A DNA stretch of 64,000 bases from a virus. The DNA lies in the IMG/VR virus record IMGVR_UViG_3300041411_000178, positions 1 through 64,000 of that record. One strand, 5' to 3'. The notes beneath the pieces are model-generated. The model saw nothing but the letters and a program-made list of their open reading frames with translations, had not been told where the DNA came from and did not search any database. Below, piece after piece: positions 45,857 to 54,089 of the stretch. The stretch's first letter is position 1. The number at the start of each line of letters is the position of its first letter. Position numbers and translations under genes: made by a program.

Positions 45857-46468
45857 ATGTCAACAGCCGCATTCGACGGTAAACTTCTGGTCACTGACTC
45901 GGCCATCCACACCGGCGGGCAAATCAGCCCCAGTGAGTTCCGCAAGATCTATACACCAGAAGAAAATGAGTACTGGGAGATCTGCGGTGTTAAAGCAATC
46001 GCATTTGCTCTGATCGGTACTCCCATTGTCTACCCGCAGTTCCGCAAGATATTGCAGGACGGCATGGATCACAGTTCTGACGCAACGGTATTTGACGGTA
46101 CATTCGAAGCCATTGTGGTGGGTGAAAACGGCGCCGGGTACCAGATCATCTTGTCGGAATCCAACAAGGAAGGCAAGAAGCAAATACTGCAAATCGTTCC
46201 AGGTACCGGATTCCTTGCCGTTGGGGACGGCGATCAATTCGCGTTGGCTGTAATGTCTGTCGGTAAGTCTGCTCGTGTGGGTGTCAAGGCGGCGATCAAC
46301 CTGTGCATTGAGAGCGGGGGCAATCTCCAGGTATTCGAAGTACCACCGCCACCTGAGACACCTTCTGTGCGTCCTAAGAAGGGGTACCCAACAACCGAAG
46401 AGTCGCTGGCCCAGCTTCGGGAATTGGTCAAGGAAGAAGAGCGTCAGGAAGCCAAAGCCAAGGCGTAA
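45857..46468 (+). CDS. Proteasome/HslV-like Ntn hydrolase, copy 2, 203 aa
   Basis: A paralogue of the preceding gene: DGKLLVTDS, QISP, RKIYTPEE.EYW, FALAVMS.GK and GGNLQ..EVPPPP are shared in order. Here Met is followed by Ser-Thr, so Met removal exposes Ser2, an alternative Ntn nucleophile; D14 and K30 are kept. A C-terminal charged helix of about 25 residues (EESLAQLRELVKEEERQEAK) is absent from copy 1. The pair may form a mixed ring with active and weak subunits. The 15-nt spacing shows cotranscription. Confidence 0.65.
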   Translation: MSTAAFDGKLLVTDSAIHTGGQISPSEFRKIYTPEENEYWEICGVKAIAFALIGTPIVYPQFRKILQDGMDHSSDATVFDGTFEAIVVGENGAGYQIILSESNKEGKKQILQIVPGTGFLAVGDGDQFALAVMSVGKSARVGVKAAINLCIESGGNLQVFEVPPPPETPSVRPKKGYPTTEESLAQLRELVKEEERQEAKAKA

Positions 46469-46477
46469 TTTTCTATG

Positions 46478-46645
46478 CTATGTGAACTCGTGAGTTTGCT
46501 CCTGCTTGAAGATAGTTAGCCCTGGCGTACCCGCGGGAATAGTTTGGAGTCCCCTACCCGCAACAGTTGGTTGTCCCCCATTAACGACCGGCTGTCCTGA
46601 CAAGTTATCGTTGGGAAAAGCTCCACCTGCCAAAGATATTTCCAT
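46478..46645 (-). CDS. Possible small Gly/Pro-rich protein, 55 aa
   Basis: A minus-strand ATG at 46645 lies 10 nt after a full AGGAGG (complement of 46656-46661), inside a longer open frame starting at 46696. The product MEISLAGGAFPNDNLSGQPV... is Gly/Pro/Asn-rich like small virion proteins. It overlaps no other gene and is convergent with the Ntn hydrolase pair. No homologue recognised; it could be chance. Confidence 0.35.
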   Translation of the reverse strand: MEISLAGGAFPNDNLSGQPVVNGGQPTVAGRGLQTIPAGTPGLTIFKQEQTHEFT

Positions 46646-46696
46646 CGTGCCCAGTCCTCCTAAACGGGGATTGGGTGCGGTGGGACTATTTTGCAT

Positions 46697-46905
46697 TTTG
46701 TTTTTTCTTACTCAGTAGCTATATTTTATACTTGCACACGCCGTCCGGTTTTTCTCGTAGCTGGGTTATCCGGAGGGGGTTTATTGGAGGTGGGTCCTAC
46801 TGTCCTTCGGTTTGCAGGTATTCTCACTCACAAGTGTTTAAGTCTTTTCTGAGGACACCCCCTGTTTGCCTCGTTTGCGGCAGGGGTTCTTTTTCACTTG
46901 TAGTC
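46697..46905 (+). ncRNA. Possible small non-coding RNA ending at a terminator
   Basis: The 335 bp between the 55-aa ORF and PhuZ has no supported gene on the + strand, yet at 46857-46895 there is a terminator-like hairpin (CCCCTG at 46859-46864, CAGGGG at 46881-46886, then TTCTTTTT). It stands about 390 bp from the preceding gene, with a promoter-like GCTATATTTTATAC (near 46721-46735) upstream. A short transcript of about 150 nt is one explanation; a delayed terminator for the Ntn operon is the other. Confidence 0.3.
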
Positions 46906-46950
46906 AGATTCTTAGGTAGTGTTGGCAATGGGTTGACGTCTTGTAAAAAG

Positions 46951-46971
46951 ATTTCAAGCCTACATTACCTG
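46951..46971 (+). promoter_or_regulatory. Early-type promoter for phuZ
   Basis: ATTTCAAGCCTACATTACCT (46951-46970) matches the shared early element with a single change at the last base of ATTACT. It lies about 60 nt before the phuZ ATG. Confidence 0.6.
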
Positions 46972-47031
46972 TGTGTTGACCATAAACGGTCTAACGAATT
47001 CTTCCAACTGGTAACTCAAAGAGAACTTCAC

Positions 47032-48030
47032 ATGAATGCGAATACTTCTGATCTGGCATATTTCCTCTGCGGTGGTACCGGGATCAACATCGGCGTGGCT
47101 CTGAAAAAGGGTACTCACACCGACAACAACAAAAACGCTTTCTTCGTGGGCCTGGACTCCTCGGACCGCAACAGCTCCAACGATCTGTTCGAAGTCGTGC
47201 AGATGGCCGTTGCCAACGATCCAGACCAGAAAGCCAAGGGCTCGGGTAAAGTCAAAGCGACCAACTACCCACAGGCTGAGCAGTTCGTGACTCAGTTCCT
47301 GACCAAGCACAAGCCGCGCGATTACAACATCATCGTCTGCTCCACCGGCGGTGGTACTGGTTCCATGCTGGCCTTCGTTCTGGCGCGCATGCTGTTCGAA
47401 CGCGATCAACTGGTTGTGCTGTGCTTCGTCAACGACAAGACCTCGCAGGTTGAAGAGATCAACGTCGTGAACAGCTACCGTTCGTACGCATCGCTGACCA
47501 CCCCAGGTTCGCTGAATCGCGTCGTTCCGTACATGGAATTCGACAACACCCTGACCAACACTCGCGGTGAAGTCAACCAGATGATCATCGACAAGCTCGA
47601 TGTGGCCAGCCTGTTCCTGACCAACGCGAACAAAGAGCAAGACCACACCGACCTGAAGAACCTGCTGAACTTCAGCAAGCACTACGGCGTTCCACCGTCC
47701 ATGTCGCGCATCCGCTTCTACGACGAAAACGGCGTGGCAGACTTCAAGGGCAAAGTGCCGGTTGCGGTCTCCTCCCTGTTCGAAAGCAGCGATGCGGTCA
47801 TCCCACGTTTCAACGGCACCGTGATCCGTTCCACCGGCGTGTTCGCTGACGGCGTTAAGCGTCCAAGCAACGCCAACGAACTGCACATGGTCCTGGACCA
47901 CGGCGAGGCTCTGAAAGAGCTGGAGAAACACATCGAAGCCATGGAAACCCGCAAGGTCGAAACTCAATCGTCCTTTACCCAGCAGAAGGATCTCTCTGCC
48001 GGCGCGGACGACAAAGGCTTCTTCCTGTAA
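47032..48030 (+). CDS. phuZ: PhuZ-type phage tubulin
   Basis: A 332-aa tubulin/FtsZ-superfamily GTPase. The tubulin signature CSTGGGTGS is at residues 103-111, and the T1 loop GGTGINIG is at 14-21. In phiKZ-type phages PhuZ forms dynamic filaments that centre the phage nucleus and deliver capsids to it. The C-terminus ends in an acidic-hydrophobic tail (DDKGFFL), as needed for PhuZ polymerisation. The ATG at 47032 was chosen although the frame is open upstream to 46675, because the size then equals known PhuZ (about 315 aa) and AGAG lies before it. Codon bias is very strong. Confidence 0.9.
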   Translation: MNANTSDLAYFLCGGTGINIGVALKKGTHTDNNKNAFFVGLDSSDRNSSNDLFEVVQMAVANDPDQKAKGSGKVKATNYPQAEQFVTQFLTKHKPRDYNIIVCSTGGGTGSMLAFVLARMLFERDQLVVLCFVNDKTSQVEEINVVNSYRSYASLTTPGSLNRVVPYMEFDNTLTNTRGEVNQMIIDKLDVASLFLTNANKEQDHTDLKNLLNFSKHYGVPPSMSRIRFYDENGVADFKGKVPVAVSSLFESSDAVIPRFNGTVIRSTGVFADGVKRPSNANELHMVLDHGEALKELEKHIEAMETRKVETQSSFTQQKDLSAGADDKGFFL

Positions 48031-48049
48031 GTCAGCGTAGATAGTGTAG

Positions 48050-48075
48050 GGTACCGGGGAGTGATCCTCGGTACC
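48050..48075 (+). terminator. Terminator after phuZ
   Basis: GGTACCGGGGA (48050-48060), loop GTGA, TCCTCGGTACC (48065-48075): 11 bp with one G-U. The T-run (TTGTTTTTTG) comes about 15 nt later. Confidence 0.7.
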
Positions 48076-48162
48076 TTATAGCTGCTACATTGTTTTTTGA
48101 TATCTTTTTCCACAGCCAAACTCATTACTATGAGGCATGGTTTTTATAAAGGGGTCAAGAAG

Positions 48163-48459
48163 GTGTCTAGAAGCTTCTCTCTGGATTTAAAATCCTATAC
48201 CCTGGACGTACCAGTGGGTGGCGATCAAAGTTGCTTAAATCGTGCTGTATCCACGATGGATCTCCATTCCATACTCGTCGATGAGGGGTTTAATTCATTC
48301 GAATGCTCCAGAGCCTATCACCGGATCTGGGGAAATGACATTAACGCGTTACGGGATCAGGTAGCTAACAAGTTGTTGGGGGTACCTAGAGACGCTGTGG
48401 TTAAAATGCAGACTTTCGGTAAACTTCGTCAGCATGTATTGGTTACGCTGAAATACTAA
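48163..48459 (+). CDS. Unknown protein, 98 aa
   Basis: The GTG at 48163 is preferred because AAAGGGGT (48148-48155) lies at good distance; an in-frame ATG at 48130 lacks a ribosome site. The product begins MSRSFSLDLKSYTLDV; no motif recognised. It starts a run of tightly packed small genes up to the DNA polymerase gene, and codon use is less biased than in phuZ. Confidence 0.55.
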   Translation: MSRSFSLDLKSYTLDVPVGGDQSCLNRAVSTMDLHSILVDEGFNSFECSRAYHRIWGNDINALRDQVANKLLGVPRDAVVKMQTFGKLRQHVLVTLKY

Positions 48460-48470
48460 AGGGGCCAGCA

Positions 48471-49022
48471 GTGATCAGATTCGATGTCCTAAACTTAGGC
48501 AATAGCTTAGTAATGGAAAAGGACGACGCTCCCGCTGTCAGGGAGTCAATTGCTGTACGAATGCTTGAAGCCGTAGTAGAGATGATCAATCATCCAGCAC
48601 GGCAGGATAAACTTCTGGATCAACTGGGGAACGTTTACGAAGAACATTACGACATGCTGACACCAGATCTCGTGATGCTCAAAATCAGAGATCAGCTGCA
48701 AAAAGAAACAAAGCGTCGGTCATGGGATTCACGCCTTAAGCTGAAGGTTAGCTTTAAGAAAATTTCACACGGCTTCCACCAAGCTCATATTGAGATGGAT
48801 CTGGATGCTACGTTGAAAGCAAACGTCAAACCCAAGGTTACCCGTGTTAAGCGTGAGAAGGTAACCGGCGAAACCATCAGCGATAATCCAAGTCCGGAGG
48901 CGATCAATGAATTCCTTGAAACTGTTGAGCGTCGGAGTATTCGGCGAACTCCGCGGCTTTCAGATCGACAACCGACAGCTGTTAGAGAACCTTTTGAGCG
49001 AGATCTCTTCGCTCAGCAATGA
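48471..49022 (+). CDS. Unknown protein, 183 aa
   Basis: A GTG start at 48471 follows AAAGGGGCC. The product begins MIRFDVLNLGNSLVM and has a long basic, disordered C-terminus (KPKVTRVKREKVTG ... RRSIRRTPRLSDR) that might bind nucleic acid. No domain recognised. Its last 116 bp overlap the next gene in another frame. Confidence 0.6.
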   Translation: MIRFDVLNLGNSLVMEKDDAPAVRESIAVRMLEAVVEMINHPARQDKLLDQLGNVYEEHYDMLTPDLVMLKIRDQLQKETKRRSWDSRLKLKVSFKKISHGFHQAHIEMDLDATLKANVKPKVTRVKREKVTGETISDNPSPEAINEFLETVERRSIRRTPRLSDRQPTAVREPFERDLFAQQ

Positions 49023-49401
49023 TTACGTGCCCCATCTTTATAAGGAAATGGCTTGGGGTGTACTCGAGATGGGTATCCAGCAACTCATGTTCCTCAAGGG
49101 CAAGAATCTTTACGACTGTCGCTACAATCAGAAGGCCGCACGTTGTTACCTGTATGAAGACCACCTGGAAGTTGAACTGGACAAGATCATGTCCCACATC
49201 ACCAGCCAGATGGGTAACGCAACCAATAAAACGTCACCGGATCATCCTTTTGTATACCAGATCCTAGCAAACGGCGATTTGTTGGTGTACATGGACGTCA
49301 GAGACTATGAACCCTTGGTAACTGACACCATTGAAGAGGAGTGCGGTGATGAGCAAGACATTTGGCTTGGCCCTGGGCTGCATTCCGATAGCCTTTGGTA
49401 A
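48907..49401 (+). CDS. Unknown protein, 164 aa, overlapping both neighbours
   Basis: The ATG at 48907 follows CGGAGG (48895-48900). It shares 116 bp with the gene before and 53 bp with the gene after, all in different frames. The product (MNSLKLLSVGVFGELRG...) is helical with no recognised motif. Both ends are supported by good ribosome sites of the overlapping genes. Confidence 0.6.
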   Translation: MNSLKLLSVGVFGELRGFQIDNRQLLENLLSEISSLSNDYVPHLYKEMAWGVLEMGIQQLMFLKGKNLYDCRYNQKAARCYLYEDHLEVELDKIMSHITSQMGNATNKTSPDHPFVYQILANGDLLVYMDVRDYEPLVTDTIEEECGDEQDIWLGPGLHSDSLW

Positions 49402-49717
49402 CCGTGGCTTTCACACCAATGAAATCACGAACCTGGTCACACTGTTAATGGGCGTGTGTCGGTTCAATGAAGAACCTTATATACCAGGCGTCATTGCGGA
49501 GTTCATTCGCACCGAAATGGATTTGGATCCGTTACACGCACAGATCCTTATCCTTGACGCCTTAGGTGAATTGGTGGAAATAGGCATGCAGTTCAGACGG
49601 GTCGCTGCTACTGGCTTCCTGCAACGCTACGTGGTACACCCTCACATTATTTTGCTGGAAGTTGACGATGACTACCAAAACCATTACGCACACAGTGATG
49701 CTGCCGCCAAACACTGA
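49349..49717 (+). CDS. Unknown protein, 122 aa
   Basis: The ATG at 49349 follows GAGGA. The product begins MSKTFGLALGCIPIAFG; no motif recognised. It overlaps the previous gene by 53 bp and the next by 50 bp, so it is part of a translationally coupled cluster. Confidence 0.6.
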   Translation: MSKTFGLALGCIPIAFGNRGFHTNEITNLVTLLMGVCRFNEEPYIPGVIAEFIRTEMDLDPLHAQILILDALGELVEIGMQFRRVAATGFLQRYVVHPHIILLEVDDDYQNHYAHSDAAAKH

Positions 49718-49979
49718 TGTTCCGCAGTTCATCGGTGTGCACCGCAACCTTATGGATTCAATGCAAATTCCGCACACGCTGGATTTCTTCGATTCCACGG
49801 AAGCCTTCACTCACCCGATCGAGGAATGCCAGAAGCAGCTGACCACGGGATTCTTTGAATTCTTCCGTCAGCTGCAAGATCTGAAGAACCTCTACGGGTC
49901 GGTGCAATGTACCAACGCTACGGTGGGTAACAGCACGGTCACCTTTGTGTTTACCTACCAGGATTTGACCTCTGCATAA
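49668..49979 (+). CDS. Unknown protein, 103 aa
   Basis: The ATG at 49668 has GGAAG upstream, within the end of the preceding gene. The product begins MTTKTITHTVMLPPNTD, with a beta-strand-rich end (NSTVTFVFTYQDL). No motif recognised. Confidence 0.55.
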   Translation: MTTKTITHTVMLPPNTDVPQFIGVHRNLMDSMQIPHTLDFFDSTEAFTHPIEECQKQLTTGFFEFFRQLQDLKNLYGSVQCTNATVGNSTVTFVFTYQDLTSA

Positions 49980-49989
49980 AGAGAACATC

Positions 49990-50349
49990 ATGTGGAAACG
50001 CATCCTGCCTATTGACTACGAAGAATTAGCTGATCACTTGTTGAGCAGCTATGCAATGGATTGCAAGGACTGGCCTGCTGAACCGTTTGATTTTCAAATG
50101 GCCAAGAACGTCCTGATCGATCATGTGGAAGCTATCATGGAAGATGGCGAGTGTTGCGCGGATGACAATCTTACTGACTTGTTGTTCAAAAACCACATCC
50201 ATGGCTCGGTCAAGAATATCCATGTTACAAGCTTGCCTGGGACGGTTGTGTTTCGAGACGGACATTCTTTGAAGCTTCCGTTGGTTATTATTGAACTCGA
50301 AATGCAAGGAGACCTCCCATATGGCAACCCCGAATCCTTCACGTGGTGA
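49990..50349 (+). CDS. Unknown protein, 119 aa
   Basis: The ATG at 49990 follows AAAGAG. The acidic product (MWKRILPIDYEELADHLL...) has no recognised domain. Its last 29 bp overlap the next gene, whose ribosome site AAGGAG lies within it. Confidence 0.6.
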   Translation: MWKRILPIDYEELADHLLSSYAMDCKDWPAEPFDFQMAKNVLIDHVEAIMEDGECCADDNLTDLLFKNHIHGSVKNIHVTSLPGTVVFRDGHSLKLPLVIIELEMQGDLPYGNPESFTW

Positions 50350-50734
50350 CATTGTTTCATTTCAGCTGGTAAAGAACGGTATCAACGGGGGTGATCGCGT
50401 CGATGTGAAGGTCGACGGCATCCTCCAGTATGCCACGGCTCGATTGGTTGACCCGCAGTTGGCCATCAAGCACAAGAACCTGTTCCCGTACTTCAAGGAC
50501 AAGGTCGGTAACGTCGACGATCCAAACGCCTATGGTTACCTGGCGTTGATCGGGCGTAACGACAAGCTGGAAATCGTCGGGATCCCTTGGATCAACGATT
50601 CGACCTTCCAGTTGATCGACGGCCGCAATGCGAACATGATGATCAACAACTGGCGTGAAGACTTCAGAGCTCCCCTGGAAACCTTCATGCAGAGCATTGG
50701 CGCTACGTACACCCTCACGGTGTTCGATAAGTAA
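50321..50734 (+). CDS. Unknown protein, 137 aa
   Basis: The ATG at 50321 has AAGGAG at 50306-50311. The product begins MATPNPSRGDIVSFQLV and looks like a small beta-barrel. No motif recognised. Codon bias is stronger than in the overlapping small genes upstream, and a terminator follows, so this ends the cluster. Confidence 0.65.
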   Translation: MATPNPSRGDIVSFQLVKNGINGGDRVDVKVDGILQYATARLVDPQLAIKHKNLFPYFKDKVGNVDDPNAYGYLALIGRNDKLEIVGIPWINDSTFQLIDGRNANMMINNWREDFRAPLETFMQSIGATYTLTVFDK

Positions 50735-50745
50735 GAATGATCTGT

Positions 50746-50796
50746 CACTACATTCCTCATCAATAGGGGAGTGTAGTGGCCCATTTTCTTTTTTGC
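50746..50796 (+). terminator. Terminator before the DNA polymerase gene
   Basis: The arms 50746-50758 and 50766-50778 pair over 13 bp (two G-U); TTTTCTTTTTTG follows. Confidence 0.8.
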
Positions 50797-50849
50797 GATC
50801 TGTCTTTTTCTTTTATGTCCAATTTGACTTTTCACCGAGTAATAAACCG

Positions 50850-52934
50850 ATGACTGCTGCGGCTCAACATCTGTCTCCCTTCTTGGAAGAGGAGTATGTA
50901 CCTAACCGCAACTTGCTCCAGAACTACCACTACATGGCAGCGGCGTACCTGACGTCGATCTACAAGTGGGATTACAAGACAGTACTGGAGCTGGTTGAGA
51001 AAGTATTCGTACCGAATCAGAATGGCTATAAGGAAGCCAAGTTCAAGGTATTCAAGAAGAACAAGTACGGCGACCGTGTTCCGGATATCATGCCGGCTCG
51101 TGAGTTCTTCCAGACGGTCAAAGATAACAACTGGCATCTGTCACCTTCGTTTGTTGCGTATACGCACACCAACCAGGAACAGTCGATTAACTCGATTGGT
51201 ACTGAAACCTTTATTGAATTCCGTCGTCTTTACAAAGGCAAGATGAAAGGCGCCTTGGCGGTAGGTGATAAAGAAGCAGCACAAGCGTTTGACGAAATCC
51301 AGAAGGCTCTCAAGATCTTTAACAACGCCCAGTCTGGTGCGATGTCGTCTTCGGGTACTCCGCTGAACAACAAGTCGGGTCACACCACACTGACCTCGAT
51401 CTGCCGTTCCCTGACCTCCGTCGCCAACCTGATGAACGAGCGACTGATTACAGGTAACCGGTTGCTACTCAGTTACAACAAGTCCATGGAACTGTTTATC
51501 AGTACCCTGGCATTTGCGAAGCGTGACAAGATCCAGGCGGTCATCGATAAGTACCAGATGAACTACGCCACTGTGGACCAGGTCATGGACATGGTGAAAC
51601 GTTGCTCCGCGTATTACTGGAACAACAAGACACAGTTGGGTGCTATCCGTGAGTTCATGAGTGGGCTGTCTCCGCTGGAACTGACCATCATCCTCTGCAC
51701 CATGGACCTTCGCGGTCTGTACACCACCAACAAAGAAGTCATCAAGCGATTCTTCGATGAATGGTGCAAAGTTCCTGAGATGCCTGCGTCGTTTGAAAAC
51801 GTTACCACCATCAAGGCGGCTAACGACGACTACAAGACGCTCTGTATTACCAAGCTGGGTAAGAAGGCCACGCCTGAGCAATCAGCGTACCTGAACGCTT
51901 ACCACGTTAGCCTGGAAGTTAAATGGAAGGACTTCATTGAAGCTTTCTTGAAGGCCGACATTCCGCCGTCGGGTGTATTCAGTGTTAAGGAATTGGTACG
52001 TGAAAACGTAGTGACCTCCGACACTGACTCGATGATCTATTCGGTTGATGCGATCATTGACGACTACATCACCGACAAGGAAGATGTGCTGGCGTTCAAC
52101 GGGGTACTGACGTACTTCATTCGCTGTATCGCTGTAGACCAGCATGCGCGCCTCAGTGTCAACATGAACGTGGCTCGTAAGTATCGTCATCGTCTGAACA
52201 TGAAGAACGAGTACTTGTTCAGTGCTTACTTCACCACGTCGATGTCCAAGCACTATTACGCATTGCAGCTGATGTTGGAGGGTATTCTTTACGACGACCC
52301 TAAACTGGAACTGAAGGGTGTGCATCTCAGGGGTATCAAGATTGCACTCAAGGTTCGGGAGTTCACCAACAAGCTCATGCGGGATTCGTTGGATGCGCTC
52401 TACAACGGCAAGCAAATGGATGCACCAGCTTTGTTGAAAGCAGTGGGTGATCTGGAACGCTTGTTGTTCGAAGAACTGGAGAGCGGTGGTTGGAGCTGGT
52501 TGACCAAGAACGGCATCAAGGAAGAAAGCGCATACAGCAACGCTGACTCATCGATCTACTTCTACCACGAGATGTGGAAGCAGGTGTTTGCCGATACCTA
52601 TGGCGACGCACCAGAGCTGCCGTACCGTGCGTACAAGGTCAACGTCACACTGGATAACAAGACCAAGGTCAAGAAGTTTACTGAGACCTATGGTGAGAGT
52701 GATGTTGTGAAAAAGATGATGGAGTACATCGAGGCTCGTGGTTCTTTGACTGCGATCTATGTTCCGATTGACATGATTGAAAGTATTGGTGGTATCCCGA
52801 AAGAGATCCTGCCGATTGTCGATACACGCTCGTTGATTGCACAGAACTATAAGTCCATTTACGCGATCCTCGAATCGTTGGGCTTGTACATCATGAACGC
52901 TAAAGTGACTCGGTTGGTATCGGACGAGCATTGA
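50850..52934 (+). CDS. Family B-like DNA polymerase, polymerase domain (694 aa)
   Basis: Motif C is TSDTDSMIY with the two catalytic aspartates in D391-T-D393 (family YxDTDS). Motif B is KALKIFNNAQSGAM at 152-165 (family KxxxNSxYG, with Asn and Gly kept). A weak motif A may be DNNWHLSPS at 92-100 (family DFxSLYPS). There is no N-terminal 3'-5' exonuclease domain, so it must be encoded elsewhere or absent. About 225 residues separate motifs B and C, more than usual, implying an insertion. The position between PhuZ and chimallin matches where phiKZ carries its divergent polymerase as I recall it. The ATG has only a weak ribosome site. Confidence 0.6.
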   Translation: MTAAAQHLSPFLEEEYVPNRNLLQNYHYMAAAYLTSIYKWDYKTVLELVEKVFVPNQNGYKEAKFKVFKKNKYGDRVPDIMPAREFFQTVKDNNWHLSPSFVAYTHTNQEQSINSIGTETFIEFRRLYKGKMKGALAVGDKEAAQAFDEIQKALKIFNNAQSGAMSSSGTPLNNKSGHTTLTSICRSLTSVANLMNERLITGNRLLLSYNKSMELFISTLAFAKRDKIQAVIDKYQMNYATVDQVMDMVKRCSAYYWNNKTQLGAIREFMSGLSPLELTIILCTMDLRGLYTTNKEVIKRFFDEWCKVPEMPASFENVTTIKAANDDYKTLCITKLGKKATPEQSAYLNAYHVSLEVKWKDFIEAFLKADIPPSGVFSVKELVRENVVTSDTDSMIYSVDAIIDDYITDKEDVLAFNGVLTYFIRCIAVDQHARLSVNMNVARKYRHRLNMKNEYLFSAYFTTSMSKHYYALQLMLEGILYDDPKLELKGVHLRGIKIALKVREFTNKLMRDSLDALYNGKQMDAPALLKAVGDLERLLFEELESGGWSWLTKNGIKEESAYSNADSSIYFYHEMWKQVFADTYGDAPELPYRAYKVNVTLDNKTKVKKFTETYGESDVVKKMMEYIEARGSLTAIYVPIDMIESIGGIPKEILPIVDTRSLIAQNYKSIYAILESLGLYIMNAKVTRLVSDEH

Positions 52935-52943
52935 GGAGTAATA

Positions 52944-53300
52944 ATGATCACAATCAAAAAAGGCCCGCACGGGTACTATACGGACGAACCTAAGTATACC
53001 AATGATGGGTTTGGTGATCCTATCATCGACGAAACTTTTGACAGGACCAGTGTGGTACTGACGGTTGGATTTAACCAACCAGGTTGTCGGTTACCGTTGG
53101 TAGGTTACACCGTCATGTACGTAACCGATATCAATGGTCGTGAGTGTCGGGTTGTCTGCAACAAAGACAATGAAATCGAGAAGATCAGCATTGGCAACGA
53201 ACTGATCACTTCTCTTGATGTGGATGACAATAACGGTTTCTGGTTTCTGGTGAGCGGTATTCCCAAGCAGACAAGCATTGAGGCAATACATGCGAAATAA
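52944..53300 (+). CDS. Unknown protein, 118 aa
   Basis: GAGGAGT precedes the ATG, 9 bp after the polymerase stop, so it is cotranscribed with it. The product begins MITIKKGPHGYYTDEPKYT and is beta-rich. No motif recognised. Confidence 0.6.
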   Translation: MITIKKGPHGYYTDEPKYTNDGFGDPIIDETFDRTSVVLTVGFNQPGCRLPLVGYTVMYVTDINGRECRVVCNKDNEIEKISIGNELITSLDVDDNNGFWFLVSGIPKQTSIEAIHAK

Positions 53301-53646
53301 CAAGATGGGACTCATGCATGACCCCGCTAAAGGGGTCTACCTCTTCAGGCATCCGCCGAGTCAACTCGTGTTCGCTATTGAGGGTAACCGCCCGGAAGCT
53401 TACCTGAAAGACTGTGTGGCTTTCCCAGACCGTGAGGATGTGGACCCCACTAACTATCAGGTGGTGCTTGAAGACTTCAAGGTTGTGACCCGATACCAGT
53501 TCGATGAGTTTGTGCTCTATCCTGAATGTCCTGGGCAAATGGAGAAGCTGTTGACGTTCATTCGTGAACAGACCTGCTTCGAAGAACCACGGATCGTTAT
53601 TTCCGAGTCGATGTTTAAACACATCTACGGAATGGACAGAGCGTAA
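53290..53646 (+). CDS. Unknown protein, 118 aa
   Basis: The ATG at 53290 has TGAGG at 53279-53283, inside the end of the preceding gene (11-bp overlap). The product begins MRNNKMGLMHDPAKGVY; no motif recognised. The stop overlaps the next start (TAATG). Confidence 0.55.
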   Translation: MRNNKMGLMHDPAKGVYLFRHPPSQLVFAIEGNRPEAYLKDCVAFPDREDVDPTNYQVVLEDFKVVTRYQFDEFVLYPECPGQMEKLLTFIREQTCFEEPRIVISESMFKHIYGMDRA

Positions 53647-53948
53647 TGGGTACCGTACATTACTTACCAACCCCTCAGAATAGGAATCATCAAGAACGCC
53701 GGCTGAGCGAACTTCAGTTCCGAACGGCGGTACTGGGTAGCCGTTTAGGCAGCTATACCGACGCTACAGCAAGTCTGATGAAAGCGCGGGACGAACTGGA
53801 CAAGTGGTATGGGTTCTTTGGTCCCGTGCTGCGTTTCTTAAATCCGACACAGCACATGTTGGCTGTAGAGAAGCTCGCCAGGGCAGAGCACAAACAGCGG
53901 GAAGCTTACAGGGACTTTGTAAAAGCCAGAAACAAGTTGCACGAATAA
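53646..53948 (+). CDS. Unknown protein, 100 aa
   Basis: The last gene of the 50850-53948 operon. The product is basic and helical, with a likely coiled coil over its second half (MLAVEKLARAEHKQREAY). A central segment YGFFGPVLRFLNP is hydrophobic but too short for a confident membrane span. A strong terminator follows. Confidence 0.55.
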   Translation: MGTVHYLPTPQNRNHQERRLSELQFRTAVLGSRLGSYTDATASLMKARDELDKWYGFFGPVLRFLNPTQHMLAVEKLARAEHKQREAYRDFVKARNKLHE

Positions 53949-53963
53949 AGATATAACTCGACC

Positions 53964-54010
53964 TACTCCTACCAGCCCCGCAAAGGGCTGGTAGGAGTAT
54001 AGTCTTTTTG
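53964..54010. terminator. Bidirectional terminator, AGCCCGCAAAGG family
   Basis: The arms 53964-53978 and 53985-53999 form a perfect 15-bp stem with loop CGCAAA, between convergent genes; AGTCTTTTTG follows on the + strand. Confidence 0.85.
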
Positions 54011-54089
54011 CTATTTTTAAGATTTTTGAATGAAATATGGGAGCACTTCGTCGGTTGGACCGTTAAGTCTCCTCCCGTACAATGAAAAA

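Noticed and set aside
46675-47031. N-terminal extension of PhuZ in the same frame
   Set aside because: It would add 119 residues absent from known PhuZ, has no ribosome site, and spans the terminator-like hairpin and the early-type promoter.
48078-48100. Sequence GCTGCTACATTGTT after phuZ considered as a sixth early promoter
   Set aside because: It shares only CTACATT with the element and lacks the TCARG part and the ACT end.
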